The notes under the pieces are model-generated. The model had not been told where the DNA came from, did no database searches, and saw nothing but the letters and a program-made list of their open reading frames with translations. Shown here in pieces: positions 45,001-57,429 of a stretch of DNA of 64,000 nucleotides. Numbering within the stretch: position 1 is the stretch's first letter; every line of letters starts with the position of its first letter. This stretch comes from Ornithodoros turicata (lineage: Eukaryota; Arthropoda; Arachnida; Ixodida; Argasidae). The position numbers and the translations under genes are program-made. Where the stretch lies: contig NC_088203.1 of the NCBI RefSeq assembly GCF_037126465.1, forward strand, positions 103,478,668 to 103,542,667, in the 5' to 3' direction.

Positions 45001-45731
45001 ACCTTGCACAATTTCTAGGAACCAACATTACAAACTGCCCGACACTCCATCCCTATGGTCAAAGATTGCCTATCTTTCCCCTAATGCGAGCTTCGATCTG
45101 CTATCTACATATTTCGTAATCAATATCGCAGTATAAGCCAATGAAGACAGCCTTAATGACGCCAACAAAGCCCACGAGCGCGACGACAGTCCAGAACAGT
45201 ATCCAAGAGTCAGCCGAAAAAACCATTTACGATATTTGCCTTAATGACGGATTGGTCGGAGCTATTTGCTCTCGTTGAAACTCTTTTGATAATGCTTTTG
45301 TAAGGAGACTGTGGTTGAGCAAACACTTGGGACGACGGTTGATATCGCGGTCGATACATATTTGACTGCAATACAAACACCATATTACTGCCAGTATTAT
45401 TTACGGTTTACGGTGCTTATAATAGACGGGCTGCTGATGGATTCTTTTAGCAGACGCGTCGATAATAGGGTCGGGGCACTTTCAGGTGTCGATACAAAAG
45501 GGTAGTATAGCAGTAGAAGAACAAAAACAAAATGCAGTAGAGAACATTAGGAACAAACGCGTGAGTGGCCAGTTTTGGTAAGTTCGGGAAAAAAGTGAAC
45601 AACCAACAACACCACCAATAAATGGTGACGATGAGATGGGGTGTTTCACCGCGGTGGTGCGGTACCCTACCCCATTGCACGTGGAACATTATGTGAAGAT
45701 GACGAAGGAAGGATGAAAACACAAGAAAGAA
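42077..45731. other. Downstream intergenic stretch, no gene recognised
   Basis: Contains a CACATCACATCACATCACAT run (42941-42960) and a GTTGATGTTGATGTTGATGA run (43033-43053) whose context recurs at 48745-48790, probably retroelement tails. Frames are short and motif-free. Confidence 0.4.
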
Positions 45732-46087
45732 CTAGAGCGTCTGGAGCAATGCAGTGGACGGGAGGAAGTCCATGAACAGGTGTAGAACCCGACGAGGGAG
45801 CACAGGATCTTCATAGGGGCCAATGAGTGCAGCTAAATTGAGCGGCCTCTTGCTGATACGGGCAAGCTCATCACACAGTATCCGCCTTTGCGGGCAGTAG
45901 AGTGAACATGCCATAAGAATGTGCTGGGTGGTCGCCACGACACCGCAGGTGGAACAGAGGCTGGTGTCACAGCATCTGATCGTGCACTTGAATTGCGGGG
46001 TGAAAGCCACGTTGAGCCGGAGTCTACGCAAGGAGGGAGGTAAAACGGGTTACCATTGATATACGGCGCGGTCATTTTCCTTCTCAC
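45732..46087 (-). pseudogene. Non-LTR retrotransposon ORF2 C-terminus, broken
   Basis: Minus-strand frame reading RLRLNVAFTPQFKCTIRC, then CSTCGVVATTQHILMAC with the C-x2-C...H-x4-C pattern found after the RNase H region of R1/I-type LINEs, ending MDFLPSTALLQTL. The start of the fragment (46031-46087) is in another frame, so it is shifted. Only the last 115 or so codons remain. Confidence 0.7.
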
Positions 46088-47799
46088 TGCTGCGTTGCAT
46101 TATGGGAGACGGGCATCGTTGAATCGCGGCATTCTGTGGCTTTTTTCTTGCCCCCATTTCACACTTTGACGAATAAGTAATACGAACTGGTAGCGACGTG
46201 CTTGTCTGAAATCTTCATTCACGGGTACTATACGGCAGCCCATAACGGCTTAGCCGCCCCAGAAGGAGCAGTATACCATTATTGTGTTTCAGGGTGTGTG
46301 AGCGTACACGGAAGAGACAATCTTGCAACAGCTGGAGATTTCAGACAGGGTTAAACCGCGAGCTGTGGATTTCGGACAAGAATGTCGCAAGCAGTACGTA
46401 TATATAAAGGGCGTTTTTTTAAAAATAATTTACAAAATTTTATTTAGAAAACGTGAGAGCAGCGTAAATAAGGCTTTAAGGTTGGGTTATATGGACAGGG
46501 GCACATTTTCCCGAAGATGGTATGTAACTATACGAGATGACTAATTACCTAAATTCATTAATTAGCTCATTAACTAGAGGATTTCGGACAAAAACGTGAT
46601 AGCAGAACGGGAAACAATCCTCGTTGAAAGCTATTCTATCTTTTAAAAATCCTGGAACGAGCGCGTGCTGTGAAATATCCATCGCTGAATTTCGCCGAAA
46701 CCAAAACCGCGCGCCTCACGAGCGCATCACATTCGGCGACGGAGGCCTATCTGGGCTGGACAGTGATCGATCGGGCCACCAGATCAGCACCTACGCCAAT
46801 TATCTCCAATGTGTGTTTCAGAATTTTTAAAAATCGGAATGGCTTTCAACGACGATTATCTCCCGTTTTGCTATCTCGCGTTTGCCCGAGGTCCCCTAAT
46901 TAAAGAATTAATTAATGAATTTTAGGTAATTCGACATCTAGCAGTTACATGCTATCTTAGAGAGCATGCACGACTTTCCGAAAATTCAACTGCAAAAACG
47001 ACATGTACGCTGCTCTCGTAGCTTCTTCATAAAAAAAATCTGCAAATGATTAAGAAAGAAAGAGAAAAAAAAACGCCCATAGTTGGTATTTCCTTGTGTT
47101 CTGGATGAATCACTGTCTTAGCAACAAACAAATTCGCGAGGGTTAGCAGAGAAATGTTAAAATGTCAATTGTTTTTTTTTTTTTGAACGATTTGTCGAAG
47201 TAATTTTTGTACGAATTTTATAAGCGTCTCCTTCCAGGGTATAACTGCCAAGCTGCCATTTCATCTCACTACAAATGTACTTTCAGGGCCCCCGTGTACA
47301 CAGAAATGACTTTGAAAAGGATCGACGGCTGAATGGCGTACAATAAACAGCTTGGGCAGACAGAATAAACGTGGTTGTCCACCTCGAGGGGTCACTGTTG
47401 AGTCAGGTGGTCGGCCCTGTATGCGAGAGGGTAGTTCAAACGCCCACAACAAACAGACGACAATGAAAGGGGAATTTCATGAAGTGAAGGGTAAAGAGAC
47501 ATATTTTTGAGAAGGAATGTCGAGAGTTTGAGTAAACGCGGAAGGCGAAACGGCTTTTTTTTTTTCGATGGAAGTGAAGATGGTAGGAGCTGTAATTGGT
47601 GGCTGTAAGATGTGACGGAAAGGGCACACAGGATGTAGAAGTGGAGGTGATCACGTGACACGAGTGGAGTGCCTTGTTATGGGTGCAACTTGTGTATCTG
47701 AACAGCACATATGACGACGATTGTATAGGCGTACGAAGGGTTACACAGTAACCCAGTCTATTGCTAATGTTTTCAGGTGCACACTCAATACGTGTTGCC
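46088..47799. other. Intergenic stretch, nothing recognised
   Basis: AT-rich, with repeated AATTAATTA-type words at 46540-46580 and 46900-46930. No gene or repeat end found. Confidence 0.35.
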
Positions 47800-48570
47800 A
47801 CCAGCTGGTATAGCCAAGGTCGTGCTCAAGACTGCACTCTAAGAAAAAAAGGAGTAAAACGGGAAGTAATTGCAGCTTCTACTCCTCTAGTCTGCAATTA
47901 CTCCCCATTTTAGTCCCCTAACCCGACGTTTAGTCCCGACATTTACTCCCCAGAACTGCAAATTGTCACTAAACTTCGCGAATGGTCTCTGAATGCAACA
48001 GTCTACGTAAATATGTGCCCTTGGTCAATTTGAACAACATACGGCTGTATAACTCAGACAACGTAGCAATTTTCCAGCCACACAGAGTACGAAACAGTTA
48101 GCGCATCTTTCTTCGCAAATAGTGCCCTAGTATGTCGCAAGATTTTATATCACTCGATATATCACGGTTGACGCTTTGCTTCAAAGTATTTTCATGCATG
48201 CGCACCAATTATGTACCTGGGACTCTTACAACAGGGCTTGAAATGCAGTCTCCACTCTGTGACATTCATTTACTCCCGAAAGGGACTATTTTTTCTGGCA
48301 ATGCATTTAGTCCCCAAAAGGAGTAAAAGTACTCTTTTTTTTTTTCTTAGAGTGTGGTAGGTGGTGCATCCGAATCCTACCACGGGCTGTGCTGTCTGAG
48401 GTTTTCCCTGGGTTTTCCGAAGACTTTCCAGACGAATTTTCGGCACAGTTCCCATGAAGTCGGCCCAGGGCGCATACTAACCCCCTGTCCCCCACTCCAT
48501 CCTGCTGTCCTCTCTCCATCTGTCCACATCTGTACGCAGCTCATAGTCACAGTTGCTTCGCGGCGCTAAA
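47800..48570 (+). mobile_element. SINE (family S) split by a 520-bp MITE
   Basis: Head 47800-47834 (GGTATAGCCAAGGTCGTGCT, A-box-like). The body resumes at 48355 with GGTAGGTGGTGCATCCGAATCC and continues to AGTTGCTTCGCGGCGCTAAA, then an (AT)n run. The interruption lies between A- and B-box regions. Confidence 0.78.
47835..48354. mobile_element. MITE family G (CACTCTAAGAAA ends), nested in a SINE
   Basis: Starts CACTCTAAGAAAAAAAGGAG, ends TTTTTTTTCTTAGAGTG; TG on both sides fits a 2-bp duplication. It contains GTAATTGCAGCTTCTACTCC near one end and TTAGTCCCCAAAAGGAGTAA near the other, as in the outer element at 23672. Confidence 0.8.
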
Positions 48571-49429
48571 ATATATATATATATATATATATATACGTGG
48601 TGATACAATGAAGGTCAGTGACAAATGTCGTCCTTTTCATCTTCTTCATATTTTTTTAACAGTACCCGAATTTTAGTCTTTCTCTTTGTAAATGACATCG
48701 CAGTCGTGCTCAACCTATAGGCATGCGGTAACTCTAGGAGCAGTCCAGATGTGGATGTTGACGTTGATGAAGAAAAAATACCAGGGGGAGGTTGAATTCG
48801 TCACACGACAAATTCGGCTACTCCCATAAACAGACCCCCCTCCCCCCATACACACAGGTGAAATATATATATTCTATTCTATATTCTATATTATATATAT
48901 ATTCTATATTCTTCTAGAACATTTCCTAGTTACGATGCACCGTGCAGTAAAGAACTTGCCAAGCACTGAAACCGTAATGTAAATAAACGTCATGTTAATA
49001 ATAATAATTGGGTGTTTACGTCGCGAGACAACTGTAAACGTCATGTACCTCGCTTATTTTCGCCCAGCGTTGCAGTCCTGGATAAAGGGCAATGCAGATA
49101 ACGCTGTTCTCAGCTTGAACACGACCTTGGTACACGCACTGAGGCAACATGCGCCGATGCCTAATTTTTCGCCGATTTCTAATTTTTCGAATGCCTAATT
49201 AATTTCTAATTTTCTTTCTTTAATTCCACGCGAATTCCACGCGGAAAGATAGGTGACGAGGGAAAAGTTTGAAATGGTATAAGAGTCGCTTGATATGTCC
49301 CACATCAGAACCAACAATCATCATCATCAAATAAAGCTGTAAAGTTGTTGTTGTTTGTTTTAAATACGGTTGTATTTCTATTGCCCGCTGTCGACGTTTC
49401 AACCTATTTACGAACTAGGTATACGAAGT
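48571..49429. other. Intergenic stretch with repeat fragments
   Basis: AT-rich repeats (48855-48915) and a TAATAATAATAATTGGGTGT / TTTACGTCGCGAGACAACTG fragment (48988-49040). An AATAAAGCTG...GTTGTTGTTG tail sits at 49330-49355, directly before LINE debris. Confidence 0.45.
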
Positions 49430-50030
49430 GTAATTAATGGCATTTCCACGTTAGATCTTCGTTCTCGTTCGACCCTCGCTCTACCATCTGCTTCGCTTTT
49501 CGGTCCCGGGCTGCAGAGAAAGAATGGTGTCGCTGCAGATGTGTCCAAGGCGCTCACATTGGATATGATGAGCGAGCTGTATACAGGCTTTACTCCTGTT
49601 TTTACGGACGGCTCGTCCACAAAAACCAGCTCCGCACGCGCCTATGTTATTCCATCCGAAGACATAACTGGTATCTTCCGTTTCTCGCATCCGACGTTGT
49701 CAACATGTGCTGAAGCGCATGCTTTTTGCTCTTTGCCATGCGCAAGATCCTGAAGTGTTCAGTTGGACAATGGGTTTTCTACACGGACTCGAAGACTGCA
49801 TGCTCTCCAATGCCTCACAACAATGGGCATTCCCGGTCCTCTCATGTCCATTGTTGCTGACGTGCTTGAATCTTACAAGAAGCTGCTGGACCTGGGCCAC
49901 AGCGTAGTATTACAGTGGGTGCCTGGTCATGTTGGCATACCCGGCAATGAAGAGGCTGACCGGGCTGCCCTACGGGGTCATCAGATACTTTCCGCCCACT
50001 CTATCATCTTGCCCAAAGGTGACCGTACGG
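49430..50030 (+). pseudogene. Non-LTR retrotransposon RNase H domain, frameshifted
   Basis: First frame: VFTDGSSTKTSSARAYVIPS (catalytic Asp near 49607), then a serine/threonine-rich CAEAHAF stretch carrying the usual Glu. A frameshift and stop follow near 49745-49755. The second frame ends LDLGHSVVLQWVPGHVGIPG then NEEADRAA, the WxPGHxGxxGNExAD signature of LINE RNase H (49900-49965). No reverse transcriptase remains. Confidence 0.8.
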
Positions 50031-50060
50031 TACCGTACCGTACCGTACCAGTACCGTTCA
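50031..50060. repeat. Short tandem repeat (GTACC)n
   Basis: About five GTACC units with one interruption, just after the RNase H relic. Confidence 0.8.
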
Positions 50061-50222
50061 TATATGCACCAAGGTCTCCGTCACCTTTGGGATTTCCTGT
50101 CATCAACAGGCCTCTCCACCCTGCTTTGATGACCGGAATCCTCATCTCCATCATCATCTCCCATTACTACAAATGGCACAGGGGCAGCGCCCAGACTGTT
50201 GGCCGGCATCAGTCCCATCTCA

Positions 50223-50979
50223 TCATCGTATCTTTATGTGTGTGTGTCGTTTTCGAAGTATATACTGTTGAGATATCTGTTGGACTTTCGCGATATCGAA
50301 AACGTGGTTTACGTACACGACCTTCTCGAACATCGACCTGTCGCTGAGAGGCATTGCAAATCGAAAGTGATCCTTCACTCGTAGGTCATAACAGAAAGTA
50401 GGACAAGCGTTCCATTAGATGCAGCCTAAAAGCCTCGGTGTTGTCACTCTTAAAGTTCGGACCCTCGAAACACAGTCGTTCCCACGCGTGACGACGCAAC
50501 TCACTCTGCACTGCACCACTCAAAGGCACGCACCGTTGTTTTGAATTTCCCAAATCGACCGAATGGATCACGAATCCCTCATCAGTAAACACATACCGAA
50601 ACGCATTTCCGAAGCTTAAAAGCTGCCTCGACGCACCGATACGTTGAACTACACCCACTATACTTGAAGCTCGTGCACGCGTATTTTTCGAAGCTAGAAC
50701 GAAGTGCACTTGAAAGAAAACGAACGGCACGGAAAAACAGAACGCAGACGACACGCTACGAACCCAACAAGCGACACGCGCGCCCTCCGACGGGAGTGGA
50801 AAAACACGGAAAATATTTTTTTGACAACTCGCGAAGATACGACGACTGATAGCATGCTCTTTTCCTCGCAGGACAGAAGAGCGACCGCATCTAACCCACT
50901 TTCGCTCGGGTGTTTTTAAATTTTGCCCGTTTCTGCGTGCGACTACTGTTTCTATGGCAGCAGCAGCACTTAACGGCAT
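50223..50979 (-). CDS. Unrecognised minus-strand gene candidate, first exon or frameshifted gene
   Basis: An ATG-led frame at 50979 runs 198 codons to a stop at 50386 (the open frame extends upstream to a GTG at 51147). It starts MPLSAAAAIETVVARRNG; its second half includes LLSFGNAFRYVFTDEGFVIH and SELRRHAWERLCFEGPNF. A second frame, overlapping the stop by 5 bases, continues for 55 codons (YDLRVKDHFRFAMPLSDRS, then FEKVVYVNHVFDIAKVQQ) to 50223. About 100 bp upstream of the ATG, on the same strand, lie a GGGCG box and CCAAT (51081-51096). I recognise no family. It could be a real gene with a sequencing frameshift, a first exon, or a decayed copy. Confidence 0.35.
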
Positions 50980-51147
50980 CGTCTGCCATGCCCACGCTAC
51001 CCAGGCGAACGCTTTCGAAGAGATGTACACATAGAAAGACGCCGAGGCAGCACGCGTTGGCCGTCGCTTGATGATTGATTGTGATTGGCTGGGGCGCCCG
51101 AAGCTTTTAGACGCGGGAGAAGTAGGCCTAAGTAGAGCATGTTTCAC

Positions 51148-53299
51148 TGGCTGGCCGAAGCAACCAACGATTTGTCTTGCGCAGTATGGTAGGGGGCCCG
51201 TAGCTGGCTAGATAAGAAGCCTGGGATGCGATTCTCCTTTATTGTCGGTACCGCCGAGGGTCGCGAAAAGTGTCAGACGTTTGCGACGGCTTAGAAAATG
51301 GATTGAATGTGGCGATTAAAAGGGTTGCGCGCAGAGTGTAGTAACAAGTGTTTTCTTCTTCCTTCCTCGTCTTAGCAGACTAGGCAACATCTTACACAGC
51401 AGAGCACAAGAGACATCTGACAAAATACCGAAGTGCAATACCGAAAACAGTGAGGGAAAATAAAAAGACAATGACGCGGAAGAATAGATATTTCATTGTC
51501 TGTGTCCGGAAGGCGCATGATCAGCAATGAGCTGCGTATTCACACACCAAACGTAATGAACCATACGAACAAAAACGACAGTGATACCGATCACACGATA
51601 TTCCTCCGATTAGCGATGGATTGTCTAAAGTAAGCCAATTGGCCAGATGGTTCTAACTACGGCAAGGAGCTCCAGCAGCACCACCAGTTCTAATGGAGTT
51701 GATGTAAGGGACAACGTTTTCCTGCCTCTCAGCAAAAACAGGTAATGACCGACGTGGTTGACGCAGGGCGGAATGACAGAAGTTGGACTTTGGACAATGC
51801 CGGGAATATACGATGTTTCCACCCAGCGTGCGAAAATTAGCGACACGATTGCGTGTATATAGGATCGCTCCAGAATACATCGTTAATGATGACTGACTAT
51901 CCGGCAATGTGAACGTAGCTCGGGCGCTCGGGCTCATAGCAATGTTCGCACGGAAGGAACTCTGAAAAAAAAAAAAAAAAAAAAAAAAGAAGGAGGAGGA
52001 GAAGGCGAAAAGGAAGGAACTAAGACAACAACGCATAAAACAAGGAGGATGAGACAAAAACAAAGCCCCAGATTCCATCGACAAATGCGTCGGGTACCGC
52101 TCGGAGTCACTCGCTATTCCTGAAAAAAGAAAAGAAAAAAAGAAACCCAGAGAAGGAAATGTGTTTTTGGCGCCTGTATCGACCGACGCCATCTTGCTAG
52201 TCTTTTCTGCAGCGCTCCAGCGAAAGTTTTCGATCCACCATGGAATATACATATATGTGCCTGTGTTTTTTCTTTTATTCCTCACGTTTCTTCTATATGG
52301 GTGTTTTCTCGTCCTTCTACTTCTTGCGTTTTCTATCCACGCGGTACAAGGACAAGTTGGGAAATACGCGAGAACAAAAAAAGAGGGCGCAGGGAGCGGG
52401 CTTTCGGCCAATCAGGGGCGAGCTTTTCTTCTCTCTGCACTGTCCAATGAGGGGAAGGGTACGGATAGGATGATTTTTTGTTGTTGTTGTTCGTGTTCAT
52501 TTCGTTCCTTTTTCTCTCGTTCTTTATTAACTTGTTCCTTTATTTATTTTTGCGACACAGCGTGCCGTTGGTTCGTGTAGTTGCAGGGATCTTGCAGCAG
52601 CAGTGTCTGCTTGGTTTGAAACATTGATAAAAGATCGCGAAAGTATGGACTATACTCAGTAGGGGGAGAGAAGCCCTTGGTCATTTCAGAGGAAGTAGGT
52701 GAACATTCTTCTTCTTCATTTTCTTTCTTTTTTGCGTGTGCATGCCGCCTTTTGCTAATGCACCGTCGGCTCGTAAATCGATCTCTATTTATGTCAAGTC
52801 TATCAATAAAAATAATAATCGCGAGTAAATAAGGGGAAATGAAAATAATAAGCCGACACGCGCGATAAAAAAAAAAGTAGTTTCGATGTCCTAATTATTT
52901 TGCATCATAGCGCATCAAACTATGTCGGGCTATTAATTAAAATGACGCTGGGAAGAATAATGAACCTGTCCTGATGTACCGTAGTTCCTTTTTCGTACCA
53001 AAGTATATCCAATAAATACTGATAAAGTTAACAAATTGTCTAACCAGTAGAATAAGCGGGGGGGGGGGGGGTGTCGAGGTAGCTTGCCGTTGTTGGCCGC
53101 AGTAGAATAAGCAGTTCCATGACTCACGAGACGTAGGCGAATAGGAAAAGAGGGACGGGGAATAAATTGACTATAGCACTGAAGAAATATAAGCCTAAGC
53201 TTGGGCAACACTGTCAAGAGGGACGACACGTACGACAGCTCAATTGAGCTCGCCTGAGCTCTTGAAACCCATGGATCTGCGCGCACTGCCTGCCGCATG
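51148..53299. other. Intergenic stretch, nothing recognised
   Basis: A-run of about 25 bases at 51966-51990. The 252-codon minus frame at 51653-52411 is broken by that homopolymer (poly-Phe) and has no motif, so I do not call it. AT-rich 52700-52930; G-run at 53058-53071. Confidence 0.4.
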
Positions 53300-53405
53300 T
53301 TGTACGGAGGGGGATTTTGCGCCCTGGGCCGACTTCATAGAGAACTATGCCCACATTTCCCATACAGCGTCTTAGGAAAAACCCCATAAATCGTCGTAGA
53401 ATCAC
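53300..53405 (-). mobile_element. SINE (family S) internal fragment
   Basis: CGCCCTGGGCCGACTTCATAG, then AGAACTATGCCCACATTTCC, and a degraded GTAGAATCACAATTC head. Both ends are missing. Confidence 0.55.
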
Positions 53406-56400
53406 AATTCACTGAGATTGCCGATGTACTTTAATAACAGGAACAATAGCCTTATCACCCAGTAGAAGAGCTGGATGAAGCGAAACAGAACTGTAGGATA
53501 CCACTCGTTCCCATTGGTTATAGCGTAGAGCGTGTAATGCGATCAAGTTAGGCTTTTAGGGTGTGAAAGTAGATCGAAGTGAACGGAACTGTCATTGGAA
53601 TTCTCGTCCAACAGCCTTCCACACACAGCCCGCACCCTTTCAGGAGTTCAAATATAGACACTCCGACGCGAGTTACGCCTGAACAGGCTGTGATTGGCAG
53701 GTGACTGCACCGCGCGAGCGGAAATCAACTTCCGCTCCTTCCACTGAACCACGTGACCAGGCACGTCACTCAGTTACGCAATGCGACGTAGTTCCGATCC
53801 GGGTTCTTAAGATGTACTGCAAACAGCTCGCGAATACACAGAGCGCCACCGTGCAGCTTTCATTTGTTAAATGGACTCTCTAATGCGCTCTCCTCAGCCT
53901 CTGATGATGCGGGGGGTTGCCGATGACAATGCGATTGCCTGGAAAGCGGAGAGGGAGGCCCAACTTTTCATCTCCATTTCCAAGTTCCCTTTTCCAAAGG
54001 CTGTTTGTACAGTCGGTGACGCAATCAGAGATTCGGTGAAGCGGGCCTATAGGAGTATTAGGTGACACAGCCTTTCGTTCCAGGGGGATAAATATTGCAG
54101 TCTGAGCAGTTCAGTGAGAGCTCACTGAAAGCCGTTTGTTTGGATTTCACCATCTATTAGGAATTGCTTAAGGAATTTCGTGTATAAGGCTATGTGCGGA
54201 AGCTCTCCAGAGAATGATGATCTGAATCGATAAATTTTACAATAATATTCCGCCCAAAATTATCCGCGAGGTTGACCTAAATTCGGACAAAATACAGCAA
54301 CGTAAGTACAAGCATATCTCACGTCTTCAAGTTTGTAGTACTTATAATTTCTCATTTTTTGTATCGATAAATCATACCCCGGGTCGACATAACACGAAAA
54401 AACAAAACTAGAAGTTGAACGTCTCGATAGATAACAGTGACCGAGTCCCGTCAAAAACCGAACCAAAAGCGAAATTTTGAACAATGATGTCCTCGTAACA
54501 CTCGAGGTGGGGGTCCCCTGTCCCTGTGCCAATCGCATGCACCATTCTCGGCATGAATGAAGACACAGGCATGATGGCATGAATGTGACTGGGTTCCCGA
54601 AATCCCCCCCCCCCCCCACACACACACACCTATGTTCGAGTGCCAAGATACGTTATCAAAATTAAAGAAATGTCCTGTTTTGAGTATGTGTTCAACTAAT
54701 TACGACGATTTTCCGCCGACGGCTGCATATATCGGCACCGTCGATTATAATCATTCATCACCTCAAATAAAGTTGTTGTTAGTTTGGCATCGCTGCGCCC
54801 TGAAGATTTTCCTGGATTTCCTGCAAGACACCGGTCTCCTTTATGTCCTTTGATGCGCCTCTCCACATTCTGTGTCTTCATTCATTTACGGGGGCCTTTA
54901 CGAATTACCGAATATACTGATGCAACCCTACTACCATCTCTCATCCATAGTCCCCCCCCCCCCCCTCATTGTCACGTTATATCTCACAGAGTACCCTCGG
55001 TATTCGGGTAGTGGGGCACTACTCACGTGGCAAATTTCCCCATCATCATCATTGTATATGTTGTTGTTGGTAGCTAGTGTCCTTTGATTCTCGTTAGCTT
55101 CTTTCTTCCAGATTGTTGTCTCGCGACGTAAACCCATAACTTAAAAACCCGAGACTGGGGGACAAGAAACAACGCATTCAGGTGTGGCATCCAATGTATT
55201 GCTCCGTATAGACGAAAGTGTGCTGGGCGAACGCAATGCATCCTGGACAGGTCATGTTCGCGCGTCACAGCAAACGTCGAGGCACACGTGACCTTAAAGA
55301 TGGCGGCGCCCGTGATCGGCGGCCAAACCGTTTGTAAACAATGCGGTTGTCGTTTCTGCACCACGTTTTGGATGTCTTTCGAGCACGGTAATTATTTTTA
55401 TCCGATAATCTCGCAGTAAAACGCGCAGTTTTACACATAAAGCCTCGTACTGTTGACAACTTCCAAAGATGTGATGACGACCGCGCGTTAAGACTCACTA
55501 AGCCGATGCGATGTACTTAAGCTAAGGCGAAATGGGCTACCATGTTGCGGAAGAAGCACCGCATAGTCTACGCTAGCAAAATACGTTCAACTCTTGGTGT
55601 TTTGACGACGAAAATATGTCGGTAAGCTGCAAAACGACATGTACACAAAGTCACATGACCTCAAAATGACGTTTTCTATGACGTGAGACCAGGACAAGAT
55701 GGCAGTTTTGCCAAAAGCACCCGCTTGAGGTTAGTTACAACAATGGCGGGTTTGTGTCACCCCTGTGATCTATACCACCAGCTCGCTTGCTACCTCTCTA
55801 TCCTCACGTAAAGCCAGTTAGCCAGGAATTAGCATTATTCTTCGAACCTCTCGCTATAGCGTACGCCACATTCTTCACACTGCAACCTGTATAGACGACC
55901 GCCGGCTGATCCATATGGGGCCCATGTACTGAAATGCAATGTAATGTTTGGCTACGTCCTCACGTTACGTAAAGCAAGTCTACGACTTATGGCTGCAAGA
56001 ACGTGTCTTCTGGCTATCCGTCTGTCTTCGTCGAAATCGTTTTTAGCGTCTCTGCAGTTCACGGTGGATGAGTACATGCCGTTTCCTACAACAACTTCTC
56101 AAGGTCGTAACCCATAAGCTGGAGACTCTGACTATATCTGAGCGCACCCAGCTCGTACATAAAATACGAAAAGGACACTGCACACATGAAAATAGAAGCC
56201 TGCACGCACGATGTATTACGCTCACAGCCCAGGGGTAACATTACTTGGTGAGCTTTCGTTATTGCCACATAGAAAAAAAAAGAAGAAAGAAAGATTAAAA
56301 AAAAACTGCGACGGCTTTGTGGAAGCCCAGCCTATACAGAACCCTACTTTTCCTATAATCTCAATGCACGAGGGAATTCTTGAACGTGGTAGTATTGTTG

Positions 56401-57080
56401 GCTGCGCTTATGACCGATTTATTTATTTATTACTGGCGACATTTTACAATTATGGCCAACGACTGCCATCTGTAAGCATGTCATTCCGGCGATACGACGT
56501 TTGACCGGGCGACGGTGTAACACAATGTGTCGCATCGAGTATCTTACGTTAGTGGATGCAAAAGTATTTTGTCGTCGATATTCTAGTGTACTTCTATTGG
56601 ACTGTGCCACATGAACAGCCTCGAGTAGACGGAATTTCAGACTAGGTTTATCCTCGAAGGGCAAAATGTGACGTCATGCCCCCACCTCAGCGGGTGGTCT
56701 GTCCGGCGTCACTGTTATCAACCGCACTGGATGTTCAGGGGGAAAACTCTCAAAAGAGGAAATAAAAGCCAATCTTGGAGTGATAATAGGCGACCTTCAT
56801 TTTTTTTTTCTTTTTACGATGGCGTCTTTTCATAGTTGGTCTATGGGTAGTGAGGGCCCCAGTCGATCACCTGGCAACTAAGACGTAGTAATGGAAGTTT
56901 CCAGATTTTGACAGTTGGATCTCTAGGAGCTTTCTACACGAGTCACTTTGTACTTAAGCAGGAAGTGGACAATCCCGAATGAACGCACAGAAACACAGCA
57001 CACAGCACAGAAGGCACAGAAACAGACGCTAATAACGCGTACTAATATGTGACAAATAAAAGTGTGTAGTGAAATCAGTG
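53406..57080. other. Intergenic stretch; LINE-tail repeat and one weak first-exon candidate
   Basis: Poly-C then CA run at 54607-54629. Dispersed tail-like repeat at 54915-55080 (AGTGGGGCACTACTCACGTGG, AATTTCCCCATCATCATCAT, TTGTTGTTGG). An inverted TCTCGCGACGTAAACCC fragment lies at 55107-55140. The first-exon candidate at 55300 is listed separately. No other gene seen. Confidence 0.35.
55300..55387 (+). CDS. Weak first-exon candidate
   Basis: ATG in strong context (AAAGATGGCGGCGCC), open for 29 codons beginning MAAPVIGGQTVCKQCGCRFC, then a possible donor CACG followed by GTAATT at 55388. CACGTG lies 15 bp upstream, and the AAGATGGCGGC word also matches a YY1 site, so this may be a promoter motif only. 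No second exon was found. Confidence 0.15.
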
Positions 57081-57429
57081 CACTCTAAGAAAAAAAAAGG
57101 GCGTGAAAAGGTGGTAACTTCTATAGTTACCACCTCTAAACACGTGCAGTACAAAGTGTGTGTAAGAGCTGTTATTACAACCACAGAAGCAATGCACTTT
57201 CAAGAAGTGTTGCTTTCTCAGCATCGACAGTGCAATGGACATTGAGCACATTGTGTACAACGAAGACAACTGCAACTAAAACTTCTTTCGGGATTTGCGC
57301 TAATCTGTTGTGCCGACTTCAACCAAGTAGCAGGTAGAACTTTGCAACCTTTTTACGCACAACATATGCGACAATTATTACCTCCTAAAAGGTGTAACTG
57401 CTCCATCCTTTTGTTCTTCTTCTAAGAAC
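57081..57429. mobile_element. MITE family K
   Basis: Starts CACTCTAAGAAAAAAAAGGG with the small inner palindrome AGGTGGTAACTTCTATAGTT / ACCACCT. It continues with CGACAATTATTACCTCC and GGTGTAACTGCTCCATCC, which are the inverted equivalents of the left part of the element at 16034. Right end degraded. Confidence 0.65.

Noticed and set aside
51653..52411. 252-codon minus-strand ORF
   Set aside because: It spans a long A-run giving poly-Phe, has no motif, and contains low-complexity and probably untranslated sequence.
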